From: Candidatus Hydrogenedens sp.
Lineage (GTDB): Bacteria; Hydrogenedentota; Hydrogenedentia; Hydrogenedentales; JAEUWI01
Length of the DNA: 64,000 nucleotides
Direction: 5' to 3'
Assembly (NCBI GenBank): GCA_016125095.1
Contig: WGMK01000015.1
Span: 62,001 to 126,000 of the forward strand
In this document: positions 1 to 9,371 of the stretch, in pieces
How the letters are laid out: every line of letters starts with the position of its first letter
Position numbering within the stretch: position 1 is the stretch's first letter
Position numbers and translations under genes: made by a program
Notes under the pieces: model-generated
Databases searched by the model: none
What the model saw: the letters and a program-made list of their open reading frames with translations, nothing else
What the model was told of the DNA's origin: nothing

Positions 1-147
1 GCTCTTGGGCGTCGTCCAGTAGCGTGTTCCCAGCGCTTCCTCGAGATCGCTCAGTTCCAGCGCAGGCGCGCGCCATGCCGCGAGAAGCACAAGAAGGACC
101 GTGAATCGAATCCAAAGGGGCGCGGGTGCACCCCTCCTGTCGTCCAC
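1..147 (-). CDS. Partial secreted protein of unknown function (N-terminus only)
   Basis: The minus strand is open from a GTG at 147 to the window edge. The first ~30 residues look like a Sec signal peptide: a positive patch (DDRRG), then a hydrophobic run (FTVLLVLLAAW) and a likely cleavage site after Ala-Pro-Ala, followed by a mature start LELSDLEEALG. A GAGG sits about nine bases before the GTG. No ATG is available in this frame. Nothing beyond ~49 codons is visible, so the function cannot be given. It diverges from the M28 peptidase gene. The start is the weakest part of the call. Confidence 0.45.
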   Translation of the reverse strand, partial: MDDRRGAPAPLWIRFTVLLVLLAAWRAPALELSDLEEALGTRYWTTPKS

Positions 148-447
148 GCGGTATCGCCTCGCACGATGCGTAGATTCGCTGGTGTGCACACCAGACTCCA
201 ACCCTTGTTGCGGATACTGCTGCAAACGAGTGAGGCTCGCACAGGTACGCTTCACGGAGTTGTCCTCCTTCGGATTCACTTGGTGTGGTGCACGGCTGCT
301 CAAGAGCGGCTCGCGCGCCGAGGGAGATGGTACCACGCCCACCGGTCCGAATGCTGCCATGCCGGTTTTCGGGCGGTTTTACGAAACCATGCCCCCGCCC
401 TGACGGTCCAAGCCCGATATTGGGCACGCCCCGGGAAGGAATCTGAT
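148..447. other. Intergenic region between divergent genes, with a 12-bp dyad
   Basis: I see no credible gene here: the plus-strand frame is open upstream of the M28 start, but its residues do not look like protein. A perfect 12-base palindrome, GGTGTGCACACC, lies at 181-192 and could be an operator for either divergent gene. A second, GGGTGCACCC at 124-133, falls inside the partial gene. I could not pick convincing -35/-10 boxes. Confidence 0.35.
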
Positions 448-2739
448 TTGTCTCTGCATAACGAAAACGGCCGTCTGGCACTCGTGATTTTCGGCGGCAT
501 CGTGGCTGCTGCGGTCTTTTCGTGGTGGATGTCGCTGGCGCCGAATCCCCTGCCGGCCAATGCCCCCGAAACGGAGTTCTCCGCCTATCGCGCCTTCGAG
601 CACGTGAAGGCCATGGCGCAGGAGCCCCACCCGGTCGGTTCAAAGGCGAACAACGCGGTGGCGGATTACATCGTTTCGCGACTGGAAGCCTGGGGAGTCG
701 AGTACACCTACGACCGACCCATCATGCAGCGCCGGAAAGAGAACACGGTCGAGCAGATCAACGCGGTGCTCGCGCGCATTCCGGGCACGGACTCCACGGG
801 CGCGCTGGCCATCGACGCCCACTACGATTCCACGCCCTACGGCCCCGGCGCGGCCGACGACATCAGCGGCTGCGCCGCCATGCTCGAGACGATCCGCGCG
901 CTCAAGGCCGCGCCGCCGATGAAGAACGATATCTTATTCTGCTTCGCAGACAAGGAAGAGAGCAGTGGCATCGGCGGTCCCGGGGTGTTCTTCGAGCATC
1001 CGTGGTTCAAGGAAGTCACCGCCGTGCTGGGGCTCGAGGCGCGCGGCACTTCAGGACCGGCCCTCATGTTCGAGACGGGCCCCGAGAACGGCTTCCTCAT
1101 CCGGCAGATGGCTCAGGCCGGCGTGTATCCCCGCGCCACCTCCATCATGTTCGACATCTACGACCGCATGCCCTTCGGAAGCAACTTCACACGCTACAAA
1201 AATCGCGAGCTGCCGGGCCTCAACGTCGCCTACATTGACGACTTCGCCTACTACCACACCATGCTCGACAATCCCGAGCACCTGAGCCTGGCCAGCCTGC
1301 AGCACCACGGTGCTTACACCCTGGGCATGTCGAAGCAGCTCGGCAACATCGCGATGGACAACCCGCGCGCGCCGAACGCCACCTACTTCAATACCCTCGG
1401 CTCGCACATGATCATCTATCCGCGTTCGTGGAACTGGCCGCTGGCGTACGCCGCGCTCGGCCTATTCGCCGCGACGCTGTTCTTCGGCATCGCTCGCCGC
1501 CAGGTCACCCTGCGGGGCATGCTGGCCGGCATCGCCGTCTTCGCCGTGAGCGCCGCCATCGTCGTGACCATCGGCCTGTCGCTGGCCTACATCGCGTTTC
1601 AGGTCTTTCAGGAACGCGCCCTCTATCGTAACAATATGTTTTCGCTTTCCAGTGTCTTCACCGGCATCGGCGTATTACTGCTCATGGCGCGCCTGGTGCG
1701 GCACCGCGTGCGCGCGCAGAGCCTGTTCGCGGGTATCGCCCTGTTGTGGGCAGCGTTTCTCGTCGTTGTTCAGGTCTACCTTCCCGGCGGCGCCTACACG
1801 GCCCTCTGGCCGCTGTGCTTCATGACGGCCGGGCTGCTCGCCCTGGTGCTCTCGCCCGACCCGGACCACCCCGGCACTGCGCGGCTGGTGCTCGCGGCGC
1901 TGAGCGCGCTTCCCGCCGTCATCCTGCTGGCGCCCACCTACGCCGCGGGCAGCTATACGCTCACTTCGCTTGCGATGCCCCTCTTCATGGTACTGATTCT
2001 GGCGGTGCTCGCCGCCTTCCTGCCGCAGCTCGTGCTGGTCCCCGTGCGGCGGCACACCCAGGCCGGACTCGGCTTCTTCGCAGCGGGCCTGCTGTTCTTC
2101 CTCACGGCCATGATCAGCAATACCCCCAGCGCCGAGCGTCCCATCCTGAACTGCCTTTCGTACGCCGTGAATTACGACACCGGCGAGGCCTTCTACATCA
2201 GCCGCGAGGCCAAGCCGGACGAATGGCTGCTCAATTATTTCCCCGAGGACGCCCCGCGCGTGTCGCTTGATGAATACCTCGGCGGCAACGACGGGCCGAT
2301 CTACATGAAGGCGCCCGCGCCCGCCGCGCCCTTCGGCAAACTACAGTTGACCGTGCTGAAGGACGAGACCACCGGCGACCGCCGCACGCTCCAGATTCAC
2401 GTGGATTCCCAATTCGACGCGCAGCAGATCCACCTGCAGCTCGAGCCCGGCGTCCAAGTCTACGCTGCCACGGCGCTGGGCCTCCGGCTCAGGGGCGCTG
2501 AAAGCGGCTGGCAGGTATCCCTCGACACCATCCCCTACGACGGCGGGCTCATCGAGCTCGAGGTGGAGGCCGGTAAGCCGCTCGTGTTCAAGTCGCACGA
2601 AGCCGCCTACGAATTGCCCGAACTCCCCGGCTTCATCCCCCGCCCCGACTGGATGATGACCCAGACCAACCGCGTCCTCTTCCGCAACCGCGCCATACAA
2701 AGCAACCACACCTACGCCATCGGCACGCATACGATTTAG
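448..2739 (+). CDS. M28-family zinc metallopeptidase with C-terminal multi-pass membrane domain
   Basis: Predicted 763 aa. The TTG at 448 is chosen because GGGAAGGA lies seven bases upstream and the reading begins with a short polar stretch followed by a membrane anchor (about residues 9-29). The peptidase domain (about 45-330) carries the family's co-catalytic zinc motifs: AHYDS (His125), GAADD (Asp137/138), a KEE pair (Glu170/171), LEARG (Glu197), and a later YYHT. Several hydrophobic segments follow (about 345-580), then a soluble C-terminal domain. The peptidase is probably anchored with its catalytic domain outside the cytoplasm, like Fxna/ERMP1-type M28 membrane peptidases. It converges on recJ with a gap of only nine bases. 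The substrate is unknown. Confidence 0.85.
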   Translation: MSLHNENGRLALVIFGGIVAAAVFSWWMSLAPNPLPANAPETEFSAYRAFEHVKAMAQEPHPVGSKANNAVADYIVSRLEAWGVEYTYDRPIMQRRKENTVEQINAVLARIPGTDSTGALAIDAHYDSTPYGPGAADDISGCAAMLETIRALKAAPPMKNDILFCFADKEESSGIGGPGVFFEHPWFKEVTAVLGLEARGTSGPALMFETGPENGFLIRQMAQAGVYPRATSIMFDIYDRMPFGSNFTRYKNRELPGLNVAYIDDFAYYHTMLDNPEHLSLASLQHHGAYTLGMSKQLGNIAMDNPRAPNATYFNTLGSHMIIYPRSWNWPLAYAALGLFAATLFFGIARRQVTLRGMLAGIAVFAVSAAIVVTIGLSLAYIAFQVFQERALYRNNMFSLSSVFTGIGVLLLMARLVRHRVRAQSLFAGIALLWAAFLVVVQVYLPGGAYTALWPLCFMTAGLLALVLSPDPDHPGTARLVLAALSALPAVILLAPTYAAGSYTLTSLAMPLFMVLILAVLAAFLPQLVLVPVRRHTQAGLGFFAAGLLFFLTAMISNTPSAERPILNCLSYAVNYDTGEAFYISREAKPDEWLLNYFPEDAPRVSLDEYLGGNDGPIYMKAPAPAAPFGKLQLTVLKDETTGDRRTLQIHVDSQFDAQQIHLQLEPGVQVYAATALGLRLRGAESGWQVSLDTIPYDGGLIELEVEAGKPLVFKSHEAAYELPELPGFIPRPDWMMTQTNRVLFRNRAIQSNHTYAIGTHTI

Positions 2740-2748
2740 GGAGGTTCG

Positions 2749-4449
2749 CTACCCCTCGCAGGGCTTGTAATCGCGGAGCAGCAGCTGCACTTTCTGTTCG
2801 CCGCGGAAGGTGTTGATCTGCGGGTGGTAGGCCACGTCGATGAGGCGCGGCAGGGATTCGGCGTAGTAGCGTCCGGCCATGTCGAAGCCGATGGCGTCGT
2901 GCACCTGGCCGCCGTGGCGCAGGGCGAGCTTGAGGTGCTGGTCCTTCAGCACGCGGACGCTGTCCGGCAGCACTTCGACGCCCATGGAACAGAACAGCGG
3001 CTCCGGGTTTTTCTGGCCGAAGGGCTCGAGCTTGGACAGCGCGTGGAGCAGGTCGAAGTCGATCTGCCCGAAAGACACGAGCGCGTCGATGGCGAGTTCG
3101 TCGCACGGGGTTTCGGTACCCAACTGGCGCAATGCTTCGGCCTCGAAGGCGGTCTTGAAGGCGGGGATGTTTTCTTCCCGTATCGCGCAGCCGGCCGCGG
3201 CGCGGTGTCCGCCGAACTGCACGAGGTGTCCCTGGCAGACCGACAGCGCGCCGACCATGTCGAAGCCGGCGATGCCGCGTCCGCTGCCCCGGCCGTTGCC
3301 GTTCTCGTCGATGGAGAACAGCACGGCGGGCCGCTGGTAGCGCTGCTGCACGCGCGCCGCCACAATGCCGATGACCCCCGCGTGCCAGCCGCGCTTGGCG
3401 AGCACGATGGAGCGCTGGGCCTCGGTGAAAAAGGCGTCGAGCTCCTCGGCGGCCTCCTCGAATATCTCGCGCTCGAGGGCGCGGCGGTCGTCGTTGGCTT
3501 GGTTCAGCTCGCGCGCGAGCTGCCCGGCCTCGCGGGGGCACTCGGACAGCAGCAGCCGCAGTCCCAGCCCGGCATCGGACAGCCGCCCCGCCGCGTTGAT
3601 GCGCGGCCCCAGCTGGAACCCGATACGCTGGGCGGTCACGTCTTCGATTTGAAACCCGGCCGCGGCCGCGAGGCACGCGATGCCGTTCCGCCGGTGCTTC
3701 GCCATATGCATCAGCCCGAGCCGCACGATGGCGCGGTTCTCTCCCGTCAGCGGCATCAGGTCGGCCACCGTGCCCAGCGCCGTCAGGTCGAGGTCGTTCG
3801 GCGTGCCGTTCAGCGCCGTGGCCAGCTTGAATGCCACCCCCGCCCCGCACAGGCTGCGTCCGGGGTAGTCCTCCGGCTCGAGCCGCGGATTGATGATGGC
3901 CGCAGCATGCGGCAGGGTCTCGCCCACCGCGTGGTGATCGGTCACGATCAGGTCGACGCCGATCTCCCGCGCGCGGTCGGCCGCCTCGAGCGCCGAGATT
4001 CCGTTGTCCACGGTAATCAGCAGCGACACGCCCTCGCGCTTCGCCCGGTCTACATGCTCGGGCGAAAGGCCGTAACCCTCTTCCAGCCGGTCGGGCATGC
4101 CATACGACACCGGGTCGATCCCGAAGCGCTTGAGCCCGTTGTACAGCACCACCGTCGCGCTGATGCCGTCCACATCGTAGTCGCCGAACACCCGCACCTG
4201 CTCGCCCTGGTCGCGCGCGGCGGTAATCCGCGCCACCGCCTCCGTCATGCCGCCCAGCAGCATGGGGTCCGACAGATGCCGCAGGCCCGCATTCAGGTAT
4301 TCCGTGGCGGCCTCGGGGGAATCGATGCCGCGCTCCAGCAGCAGGTGCGCAAGAATGGGCGGCTGGCCCAGGGCCTCGGCCAGCGCCAGCTGGCGCGCGC
4401 GATCCTGCTCGGCGATTTTCCAGACGCGTCGGACCTGGCTTACAGGCAT
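2749..4449 (-). CDS. recJ: Single-stranded-DNA-specific exonuclease RecJ
   Basis: 566 aa, the normal RecJ size. It degrades single-stranded DNA 5' to 3' in recombination and mismatch repair. The DHH phosphoesterase motifs are all visible: GDYDVDG near residue 90, TVDNG, VTDHH and INPR. The DHHA1 part follows with GWHAGVIGIVAAR, GSGRG and QFGGHRAAAG. The ATG lies inside the 3' end of cmk (ten-base overlap), so the gene is the last of the mtnA-FapA-like-cmk-recJ operon and is probably translationally coupled. Confidence 0.96.
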   Translation of the reverse strand: MPVSQVRRVWKIAEQDRARQLALAEALGQPPILAHLLLERGIDSPEAATEYLNAGLRHLSDPMLLGGMTEAVARITAARDQGEQVRVFGDYDVDGISATVVLYNGLKRFGIDPVSYGMPDRLEEGYGLSPEHVDRAKREGVSLLITVDNGISALEAADRAREIGVDLIVTDHHAVGETLPHAAAIINPRLEPEDYPGRSLCGAGVAFKLATALNGTPNDLDLTALGTVADLMPLTGENRAIVRLGLMHMAKHRRNGIACLAAAAGFQIEDVTAQRIGFQLGPRINAAGRLSDAGLGLRLLLSECPREAGQLARELNQANDDRRALEREIFEEAAEELDAFFTEAQRSIVLAKRGWHAGVIGIVAARVQQRYQRPAVLFSIDENGNGRGSGRGIAGFDMVGALSVCQGHLVQFGGHRAAAGCAIREENIPAFKTAFEAEALRQLGTETPCDELAIDALVSFGQIDFDLLHALSKLEPFGQKNPEPLFCSMGVEVLPDSVRVLKDQHLKLALRHGGQVHDAIGFDMAGRYYAESLPRLIDVAYHPQINTFRGEQKVQLLLRDYKPCEG

Positions 4450-5120
4450 AGTTTCTCCCGGGCGAGTTCGGCGAGGCGGTCCAGCACCGCTTCGAATGTC
4501 ATCTCGGTCGTGTCGACGAATTCCGCACCCTTGGCTCGCTTGAGCGGCGCCAGTTTCCGCTTGCGGGTCGCCATGTCGCGCTCCATGATCTCATGCAATA
4601 TCGCGTCGTAGTCGGCCTCGCCGCCCGCACGGTGAATCTGGTCTACGCGCCGCTGGGCGCGCACCTCGGGCGAGGCGTCCAGAAATATCTTGCAGCTCGC
4701 GTTGGGAAACACGATGGTGCCCATGTCGCGGCCCTCGGCCACCGTCGGGCCGGCCTCGCCGTAGGCGCGCTGCAGCTCCACCAGGTGCTCGCGCACCTCG
4801 GGAATCTGGTCCAGCCGCGCAATCGTCCGCGTCACCTCGCGCGTGCGGATGTCGTCCGTCACTTCTGTGCCGTCCACGAACACCCGGAAGCCGGCGCCCT
4901 CGTCGCGCAGCTCGAGCTGCATGGCGCGGGTCGAATCCACCAGCGCATCGCGATCTTCCAGATCGATGCCGTGGTGCAGCGCGCGCCAGGTGGCCGCGCG
5001 GTACATCGCGCCGGTATCGAGAAAGCGGAAGCCCAGCCGCTTGGCCAGCGCGCGCGCCACAGAACTCTTCCCCGTGCCTGCGGGCCCGTCGATAGCGACG
5101 ATCTGCGTGGCGGCGCTCAA
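4440..5120 (-). CDS. cmk: Cytidylate kinase
   Basis: 226 aa. It phosphorylates CMP and dCMP with ATP in pyrimidine nucleotide metabolism. The P-loop IDGPAGTGKSSVARALA is at residues 10-26, followed by FLDTGAMYRA (NMP binding), GRDMGTIVFP, and the RVDQ/R-rich lid. The start is a TTG whose last two bases form part of the upstream gene's stop (TTGA overlap), with AAGG four bases ahead, so translation looks coupled. Placing cmk directly before recJ is unusual. Confidence 0.95.
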   Translation of the reverse strand: MSAATQIVAIDGPAGTGKSSVARALAKRLGFRFLDTGAMYRAATWRALHHGIDLEDRDALVDSTRAMQLELRDEGAGFRVFVDGTEVTDDIRTREVTRTIARLDQIPEVREHLVELQRAYGEAGPTVAEGRDMGTIVFPNASCKIFLDASPEVRAQRRVDQIHRAGGEADYDAILHEIMERDMATRKRKLAPLKRAKGAEFVDTTEMTFEAVLDRLAELAREKLCL

Positions 5121-7180
5121 CTTACCTTCTCCTGCACCGGCTTAATCTGCCCGTTGGGGCGGCGTTCGAACACCAACTCCTGCTCGCCGGAATCAGGCGC
5201 TAGCGCGATCTCCCCGGCGCGCGCGGCCTTGGATTCCACCTGATGCGGCCACCCGCAGATGAGCGCGCCCTCCGTGAACCGGCCGCGGATGCGTGCCGTG
5301 CTCGCGGGAGGTCCATCGAGAATCTGTTTGGGCAGCGACACCCGGAATTCCTTCCACAGCTTATGCCGGATGGTGAGGATATCGGTCTGCAATTTGCGCA
5401 ATTGCGTCGCATAGCTGACGATGCGCGCGCCGCGGTTTTCGATGTTGCGCTGCATGATTTTCACATAGCGGTCGGCGCAGCGCTTGCGGAATGCCTCGCC
5501 CCCGCCGCCGCTCCGCGCCACCCGCAGCAGCTGGTGCAGCACTTCCACGCGCGCGCAGTCGTTTCGCGCCTTTTCGAGAATCGCCGCCTCGCTCGTGGCC
5601 GGGGCCGCCGGCTCGTCCCGATGCGTCAGCGCATGCTTCAACTCGTCGCGCTTATCGCGAAGCTTCTCCTGCAGCTTGATCAGCGCCTGCAACTCGAGGA
5701 TCGTCTGGTGCTCCGTAACAAAGTGCCGAGTCAGTTGCCGCCCGGCCTTGACCACCACCTCGCGGAAATCCAGGGCCGACTTGTCGATGGGCCCTTCCGC
5801 CACGAGCTGCCCGAGGTCGGACTCCATGTCCTCGATCGTCAGTCGCACTTCGACCTTGACCGAGGTGAGATCGAGCGTATCGCGCGGCGTATCCTCGTCG
5901 TCGTCCACTTCCTCCAGGTCGAGTTGATCCTCGATGATCTTCACCAGCGAGTCTATCGCGACATCGATCCGGTCGACATAAGCCAGGGCGCGCTGAAACT
6001 GCTGCGCATTCTGCAGGCGGGCCGGCGAGGACTCGCGCCCCATGATAAATGCCAGTACATTGCCCGCGTACTCGTCGGTCTCGCGTTCGGTCAAAGCCAT
6101 GAGTCCGCGAACATGGTGGGCGCGCTGCCGCACATGAATGGCCCCGGAATAAAGGCGCATCGATTCGATGGTCAGCACTTCGCCGTAATCACGCGGCGTG
6201 AGCGAGCGCCGCAGCACGATCGACAGTTTGCGTTCCTCGGTGTGCTCCCACACCAGCGCGCGCCCTTCCTCGGCGCAATGAATCTCGCCGCCGGATACGG
6301 TATCGCCCACGTGGATTTTCGCGCCCTTGTAGACGCCGCCCTTGCAAGTATCGCGGATGCTGATTTCGTTGCCCGCAAACACCAGCCGCGGTCCCTCGCA
6401 CGACACCACCTTGACCGAGCCTTCCTTGGAAATCACGGTGGCCAGGTTGAGCAGCGCCCCGGCGCGCACCTGCCCCTGCCGCGCGATGACCAGCCCGGAA
6501 ATCTGCCCGGTGATGTCGCAGCTTTTCGTGGCGGCCAGTTTGCCGTGCACGCCGCCGCGCACATAGGCCGAGCCATCCTCGATCACCACCGCGCAATCGT
6601 CGGGTATGCCGCCGATAATCTTGGCGTCGCCGTTGTGCACCAGCACCGGGCCGCGCACGGGCGCCTCGATGCCCGCGAACACCCGCACGTCGCGCGGATC
6701 TGCTGCCTTCATGTCGGCCGGAGTGAACAGCGCCACACGCGCCATCAGGTTCGGCAGACCCGGGCGCACCTCGCACATCTCCCGCCGTATCTCGAGCTGC
6801 CGGATAAAGGGACGCATGCATTCCATCGAGCGCTCGAACAAGTCGTCCTTCTCGGCGCGCTCCTGCAGCATCCAGGCGTAATAGAGAAAATCGAGTTCGT
6901 CCCGCGCGAGCTCGTCGATGCGTCCGCGGATCAAGTCGTTGGTATACCGGCGCAGCAGTGGCTGCTGGCGCAGGCCCTCGGTGCGCGTCTGCAGCGGCGC
7001 AGGGTTCACCGTGGCCACCCACCGGTCGATAGTGTCGCTCAGGCCAGGATACATCGCCAGCTTCGCGGGCTCGTCGCGGTAGGACGCTTCCCACGCCGCG
7101 CACAGGGCCACGTCTTCGAGGAAGGCCTCGGTCAGTTCCTCGGGCGAAAGCCCCGTGATGTAGTCAACGATGACATCCAA
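5117..7180 (-). CDS. FapA/DUF342-like polymer-forming beta-helix protein
   Basis: Predicted 687 aa with no signal peptide or membrane segment. The centre (about residues 175-305) is a run of short Gly/Val-rich strands such as YVRGGVHGKL, SCDITGQISG and GGVYKGAKIHVGD, the pattern of the FapA/DUF342 right-handed beta-helix. Acidic and helical stretches rich in Glu, Leu and Arg flank it (about 395-600), likely coiled coil. It begins with TTG shortly after the mtnA stop (GAG of the TGAG is the only ribosome-binding candidate) and overlaps cmk. FapA-type proteins are often linked to flagella or cell-surface polymers, but here the neighbours are housekeeping genes. The family call is moderate, and the role is unknown. 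Confidence 0.6.
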   Translation of the reverse strand: MDVIVDYITGLSPEELTEAFLEDVALCAAWEASYRDEPAKLAMYPGLSDTIDRWVATVNPAPLQTRTEGLRQQPLLRRYTNDLIRGRIDELARDELDFLYYAWMLQERAEKDDLFERSMECMRPFIRQLEIRREMCEVRPGLPNLMARVALFTPADMKAADPRDVRVFAGIEAPVRGPVLVHNGDAKIIGGIPDDCAVVIEDGSAYVRGGVHGKLAATKSCDITGQISGLVIARQGQVRAGALLNLATVISKEGSVKVVSCEGPRLVFAGNEISIRDTCKGGVYKGAKIHVGDTVSGGEIHCAEEGRALVWEHTEERKLSIVLRRSLTPRDYGEVLTIESMRLYSGAIHVRQRAHHVRGLMALTERETDEYAGNVLAFIMGRESSPARLQNAQQFQRALAYVDRIDVAIDSLVKIIEDQLDLEEVDDDEDTPRDTLDLTSVKVEVRLTIEDMESDLGQLVAEGPIDKSALDFREVVVKAGRQLTRHFVTEHQTILELQALIKLQEKLRDKRDELKHALTHRDEPAAPATSEAAILEKARNDCARVEVLHQLLRVARSGGGGEAFRKRCADRYVKIMQRNIENRGARIVSYATQLRKLQTDILTIRHKLWKEFRVSLPKQILDGPPASTARIRGRFTEGALICGWPHQVESKAARAGEIALAPDSGEQELVFERRPNGQIKPVQEKVS

Positions 7181-7189
7181 GGCGCAAAC

Positions 7190-8275
7190 TCAGCCGGGCA
7201 CGGCGGCTGTGCCGCCCGCCTCGCGTTCGCGGCGCTCGGCCGCTTCTCGAATACTCTCCGTAAACGGCGGATACAAAATGCCGTACTCCGTAATGATACC
7301 CGTGATCAGCTCGGCCGGGGTCACGTCGAAAGCCGGCGTATACACGTCGATATCGGCCGGGGCCGTCCGCGGGCCAAAGCCGCAGGTCACCTCGTCCGGA
7401 TCGCGGTACTCGATAGGGATATCGGCGCCGGACGCAATCGACAAATCGAAGGTGGTATAGGGCGCTGCCACATAGAACGGCACGCCGTGGTGATGGCACA
7501 GCACCGCCGCGCCATAGGTGCCGATCTTGTTGGCCGCGTCGCCATTCGCCGCGATGCGGTCGGCCCCCACGATGGCGACGTTTATCTTGCCCTCGCGCAG
7601 CACGACCGCCGCGGTGTTGTCGCAAATCAGCGTCACCGGGATGCCCGCCTGCTGCATTTCCCACGCCGTCAGCCGCGCGCCCTGCAGCAGCGGCCGGGTC
7701 TCGTCGGCGTACACGCGCAGCTGCTTGCCCGCCGCGTGCGCACGGATGACACAACTCAACGCCGTGCCTTCGCCGCCCGTGGCGAGCGGCCCCGTGTTGC
7801 AGTGCGTCAGCACCCCTGCGCCGTCCGGAATCACGTCGGCGCCGTGGTCGCCGATAGCCCGGCACAGCTCGAAGTTCTCCTCGAAAATCCGGTCCGCCTC
7901 GGACTCGAGCGCCTGCTCGAGATCGGCGATGCTGTCTACGCCGCCGCGCGACGCGTCGGCGGCCGCGCGCATGCTCCTGAGCGCCCAGCCCAGGTTCACC
8001 GCCGTCGGCCGGCTGGCATCCAGGTAATCGCAGATTTCCGCCAGGGCGGCATAAGCCTCGTCCACCGATTCCGGCGCGCGTTCCCGCAGCCCCACCAGCA
8101 CGCCGTAGGCCGCGGTACACCCGATGGCCGGCGCGCCCCGCACACTCAACCGCTTGATGGCGTGCCACACGTCTGCTACCGTGTCGAGCTTGATGTACCG
8201 CAGTTCGCCCGGCAGCAAGGTCTGATCGATAATGGTGAGCCGGCCTTCCTGCCAGCGGATGGGTTCGACTATCAT
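7190..8275 (-). CDS. mtnA: S-methyl-5-thioribose-1-phosphate isomerase
   Basis: Predicted 361 aa from the ATG at 8275, with AAGGAG upstream (12-base spacer). An upstream frame extension is not protein-like. MtnA converts methylthioribose-1-phosphate to methylthioribulose-1-phosphate in methionine salvage. Diagnostic motifs: RGAPAIGCTAAYG near residue 48, CNTGPLATGGEGTA (active-site Cys), and VGADRIAANGDAANKIGTYG (active-site Asp). It heads a tight minus-strand operon, with nine bases to the next gene. Other methionine-salvage genes are not in the window. Confidence 0.95.
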   Translation of the reverse strand: MIVEPIRWQEGRLTIIDQTLLPGELRYIKLDTVADVWHAIKRLSVRGAPAIGCTAAYGVLVGLRERAPESVDEAYAALAEICDYLDASRPTAVNLGWALRSMRAAADASRGGVDSIADLEQALESEADRIFEENFELCRAIGDHGADVIPDGAGVLTHCNTGPLATGGEGTALSCVIRAHAAGKQLRVYADETRPLLQGARLTAWEMQQAGIPVTLICDNTAAVVLREGKINVAIVGADRIAANGDAANKIGTYGAAVLCHHHGVPFYVAAPYTTFDLSIASGADIPIEYRDPDEVTCGFGPRTAPADIDVYTPAFDVTPAELITGIITEYGILYPPFTESIREAAERREREAGGTAAVPG

Positions 8276-8304
8276 GGTACGAAGTGACTCCTTGCGTGAC
8301 GGGT

Positions 8305-8334
8305 ATGCTACGGAATCACGGACCGACCCGGCAA
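8305..8334 (-). promoter_or_regulatory. Possible sigma-70 promoter of mtnA
   Basis: On the minus strand TTGCCG (8329-8334) and TAGCAT (8305-8310) are 18 bases apart, about 30 bases upstream of the mtnA start. Both boxes match only moderately. Confidence 0.3.
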
Positions 8335-8390
8335 GCAAGGAACGGTTGACCGCACACAACAGCGCCCCGGGCGCTTGGGGAGGAAACACG

Positions 8391-9110
8391 ATGCAACGCT
8401 ATCTTTCGATGGGCAGCCTGTTTACAGCCGTTGCCGCCATGCTGGTGCTTCAATTCGCCGCGGCGGCCAACACCGCCACCGAACCCGTGAACCGCCCGCA
8501 AAAGGGCTGGATGATGCGCCACGAAAGCTTTAACGAGCGCGTGAAGCAGGGCAACGCCGACCTCCTCATGATCGGCGATTCCATCACCCACGGCTGGGAA
8601 GGCCCCGGCAAGGCCGTGTGGGACCAGTATTACGCCAAGCGCAACGCCGTGAATCTCGGCATCAGCGGCGATCGCACCGAGCACGTGCTCTGGCGCCTGC
8701 AGCACGGCAACATCGACGGCATCCACCCCAAGCTCGCCGTCATCATGATCGGCACCAACAACCACGCCGACAACTCCGCCGAGGAAATCGCCGAGGGCGT
8801 GAACGCCATCGTCGCCCTGTTGCGCGACAAGCTGCCCGAGATGAAGATCCTCATTCTCGGCATCTTCCCCCGCGACGAGCAGCCCGGCACCGACAACCGC
8901 AAGAAACTCGCCGAGGCCAACAGCATCATCCAGAAAACCGCCGACGGCGAGATGATCCACTACCTCGACATCGGCCAGGCCTTCCTCACCGAAGACGGCG
9001 TCCTCACCAAAGAGATCATGCCTGACGCCCTCCACCCCAACGAAAAAGGCTACGAAATCTGGGCCGCCGCCATGGAAGACCAGATCGCCGGACTCATGGG
9101 CGAAAAGTAA
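8391..9110 (+). CDS. Secreted SGNH/GDSL-family hydrolase
   Basis: Predicted 239 aa, starting at the ATG at 8391 behind GGGAGGAAAC. A signal peptide of about 26 residues ends in AAAA. The four SGNH blocks are clear: MIGDSITHGW (nucleophile Ser), NLGISGDRTEHVLWRL (Gly), IGTNNHAD (Asn) and DALHPNEKGY (Asp and His). Family members are esterases, lipases or carbohydrate deacetylases; the form here resembles PAF-acetylhydrolase-like secreted SGNH proteins of planctomycetes. It diverges from mtnA and is followed by a palindrome-array repeat. Confidence 0.88.
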   Translation: MQRYLSMGSLFTAVAAMLVLQFAAAANTATEPVNRPQKGWMMRHESFNERVKQGNADLLMIGDSITHGWEGPGKAVWDQYYAKRNAVNLGISGDRTEHVLWRLQHGNIDGIHPKLAVIMIGTNNHADNSAEEIAEGVNAIVALLRDKLPEMKILILGIFPRDEQPGTDNRKKLAEANSIIQKTADGEMIHYLDIGQAFLTEDGVLTKEIMPDALHPNEKGYEIWAAAMEDQIAGLMGEK

Positions 9111-9146
9111 GCGAATAACCGGGAAGGCCTGAGGGTATTTCTCTTC

Positions 9147-9350
9147 GCGGCAATGCCGCTTTGGACTGCGGCGGACTCGCCGCCGCTTTCGCGGTGGGAG
9201 CTTGCTCCCGGTACGGGAAGGCTGGCCAGGCACCGACACAAGTCTTATGAGCGCGCGTGCCCGTTTGAATCGATACGGCTGACTACGGAAGCAAGCTTCC
9301 TCAGGCAAAGCGCAAGCAAGTCTTGCGCACTCCAAGGCGGCGGAGCCGCC
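9147..9350. repeat. Palindrome-array repeat, copy A
   Basis: A 204-base unit made of short hairpins: GCGGCaatGCCGC at 9147-9159, then GCGGCGGactcGCCGCCGC, GGGAGCttGCTCCC, GGAAGCaaGCTTCC, GCGCAAGcaagtCTTGCGC, and a terminal GGCGGcggaGCCGCC. It lies between convergent genes (SGNH hydrolase and hisC) and is followed 225 bases on by a second copy. Small reading frames crossing it are artefacts of the repeat. Confidence 0.85.
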
Positions 9351-9371
9351 CTCCAGCCCGCAGCTATCTTC

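Noticed and set aside
5243..8287. A 1014-codon open frame on the plus strand across the FapA-like and mtnA genes
   Set aside because: It is the antisense shadow of two supported minus-strand genes; the residues are rich in Arg, His and Ala, as expected from GC-rich third positions.
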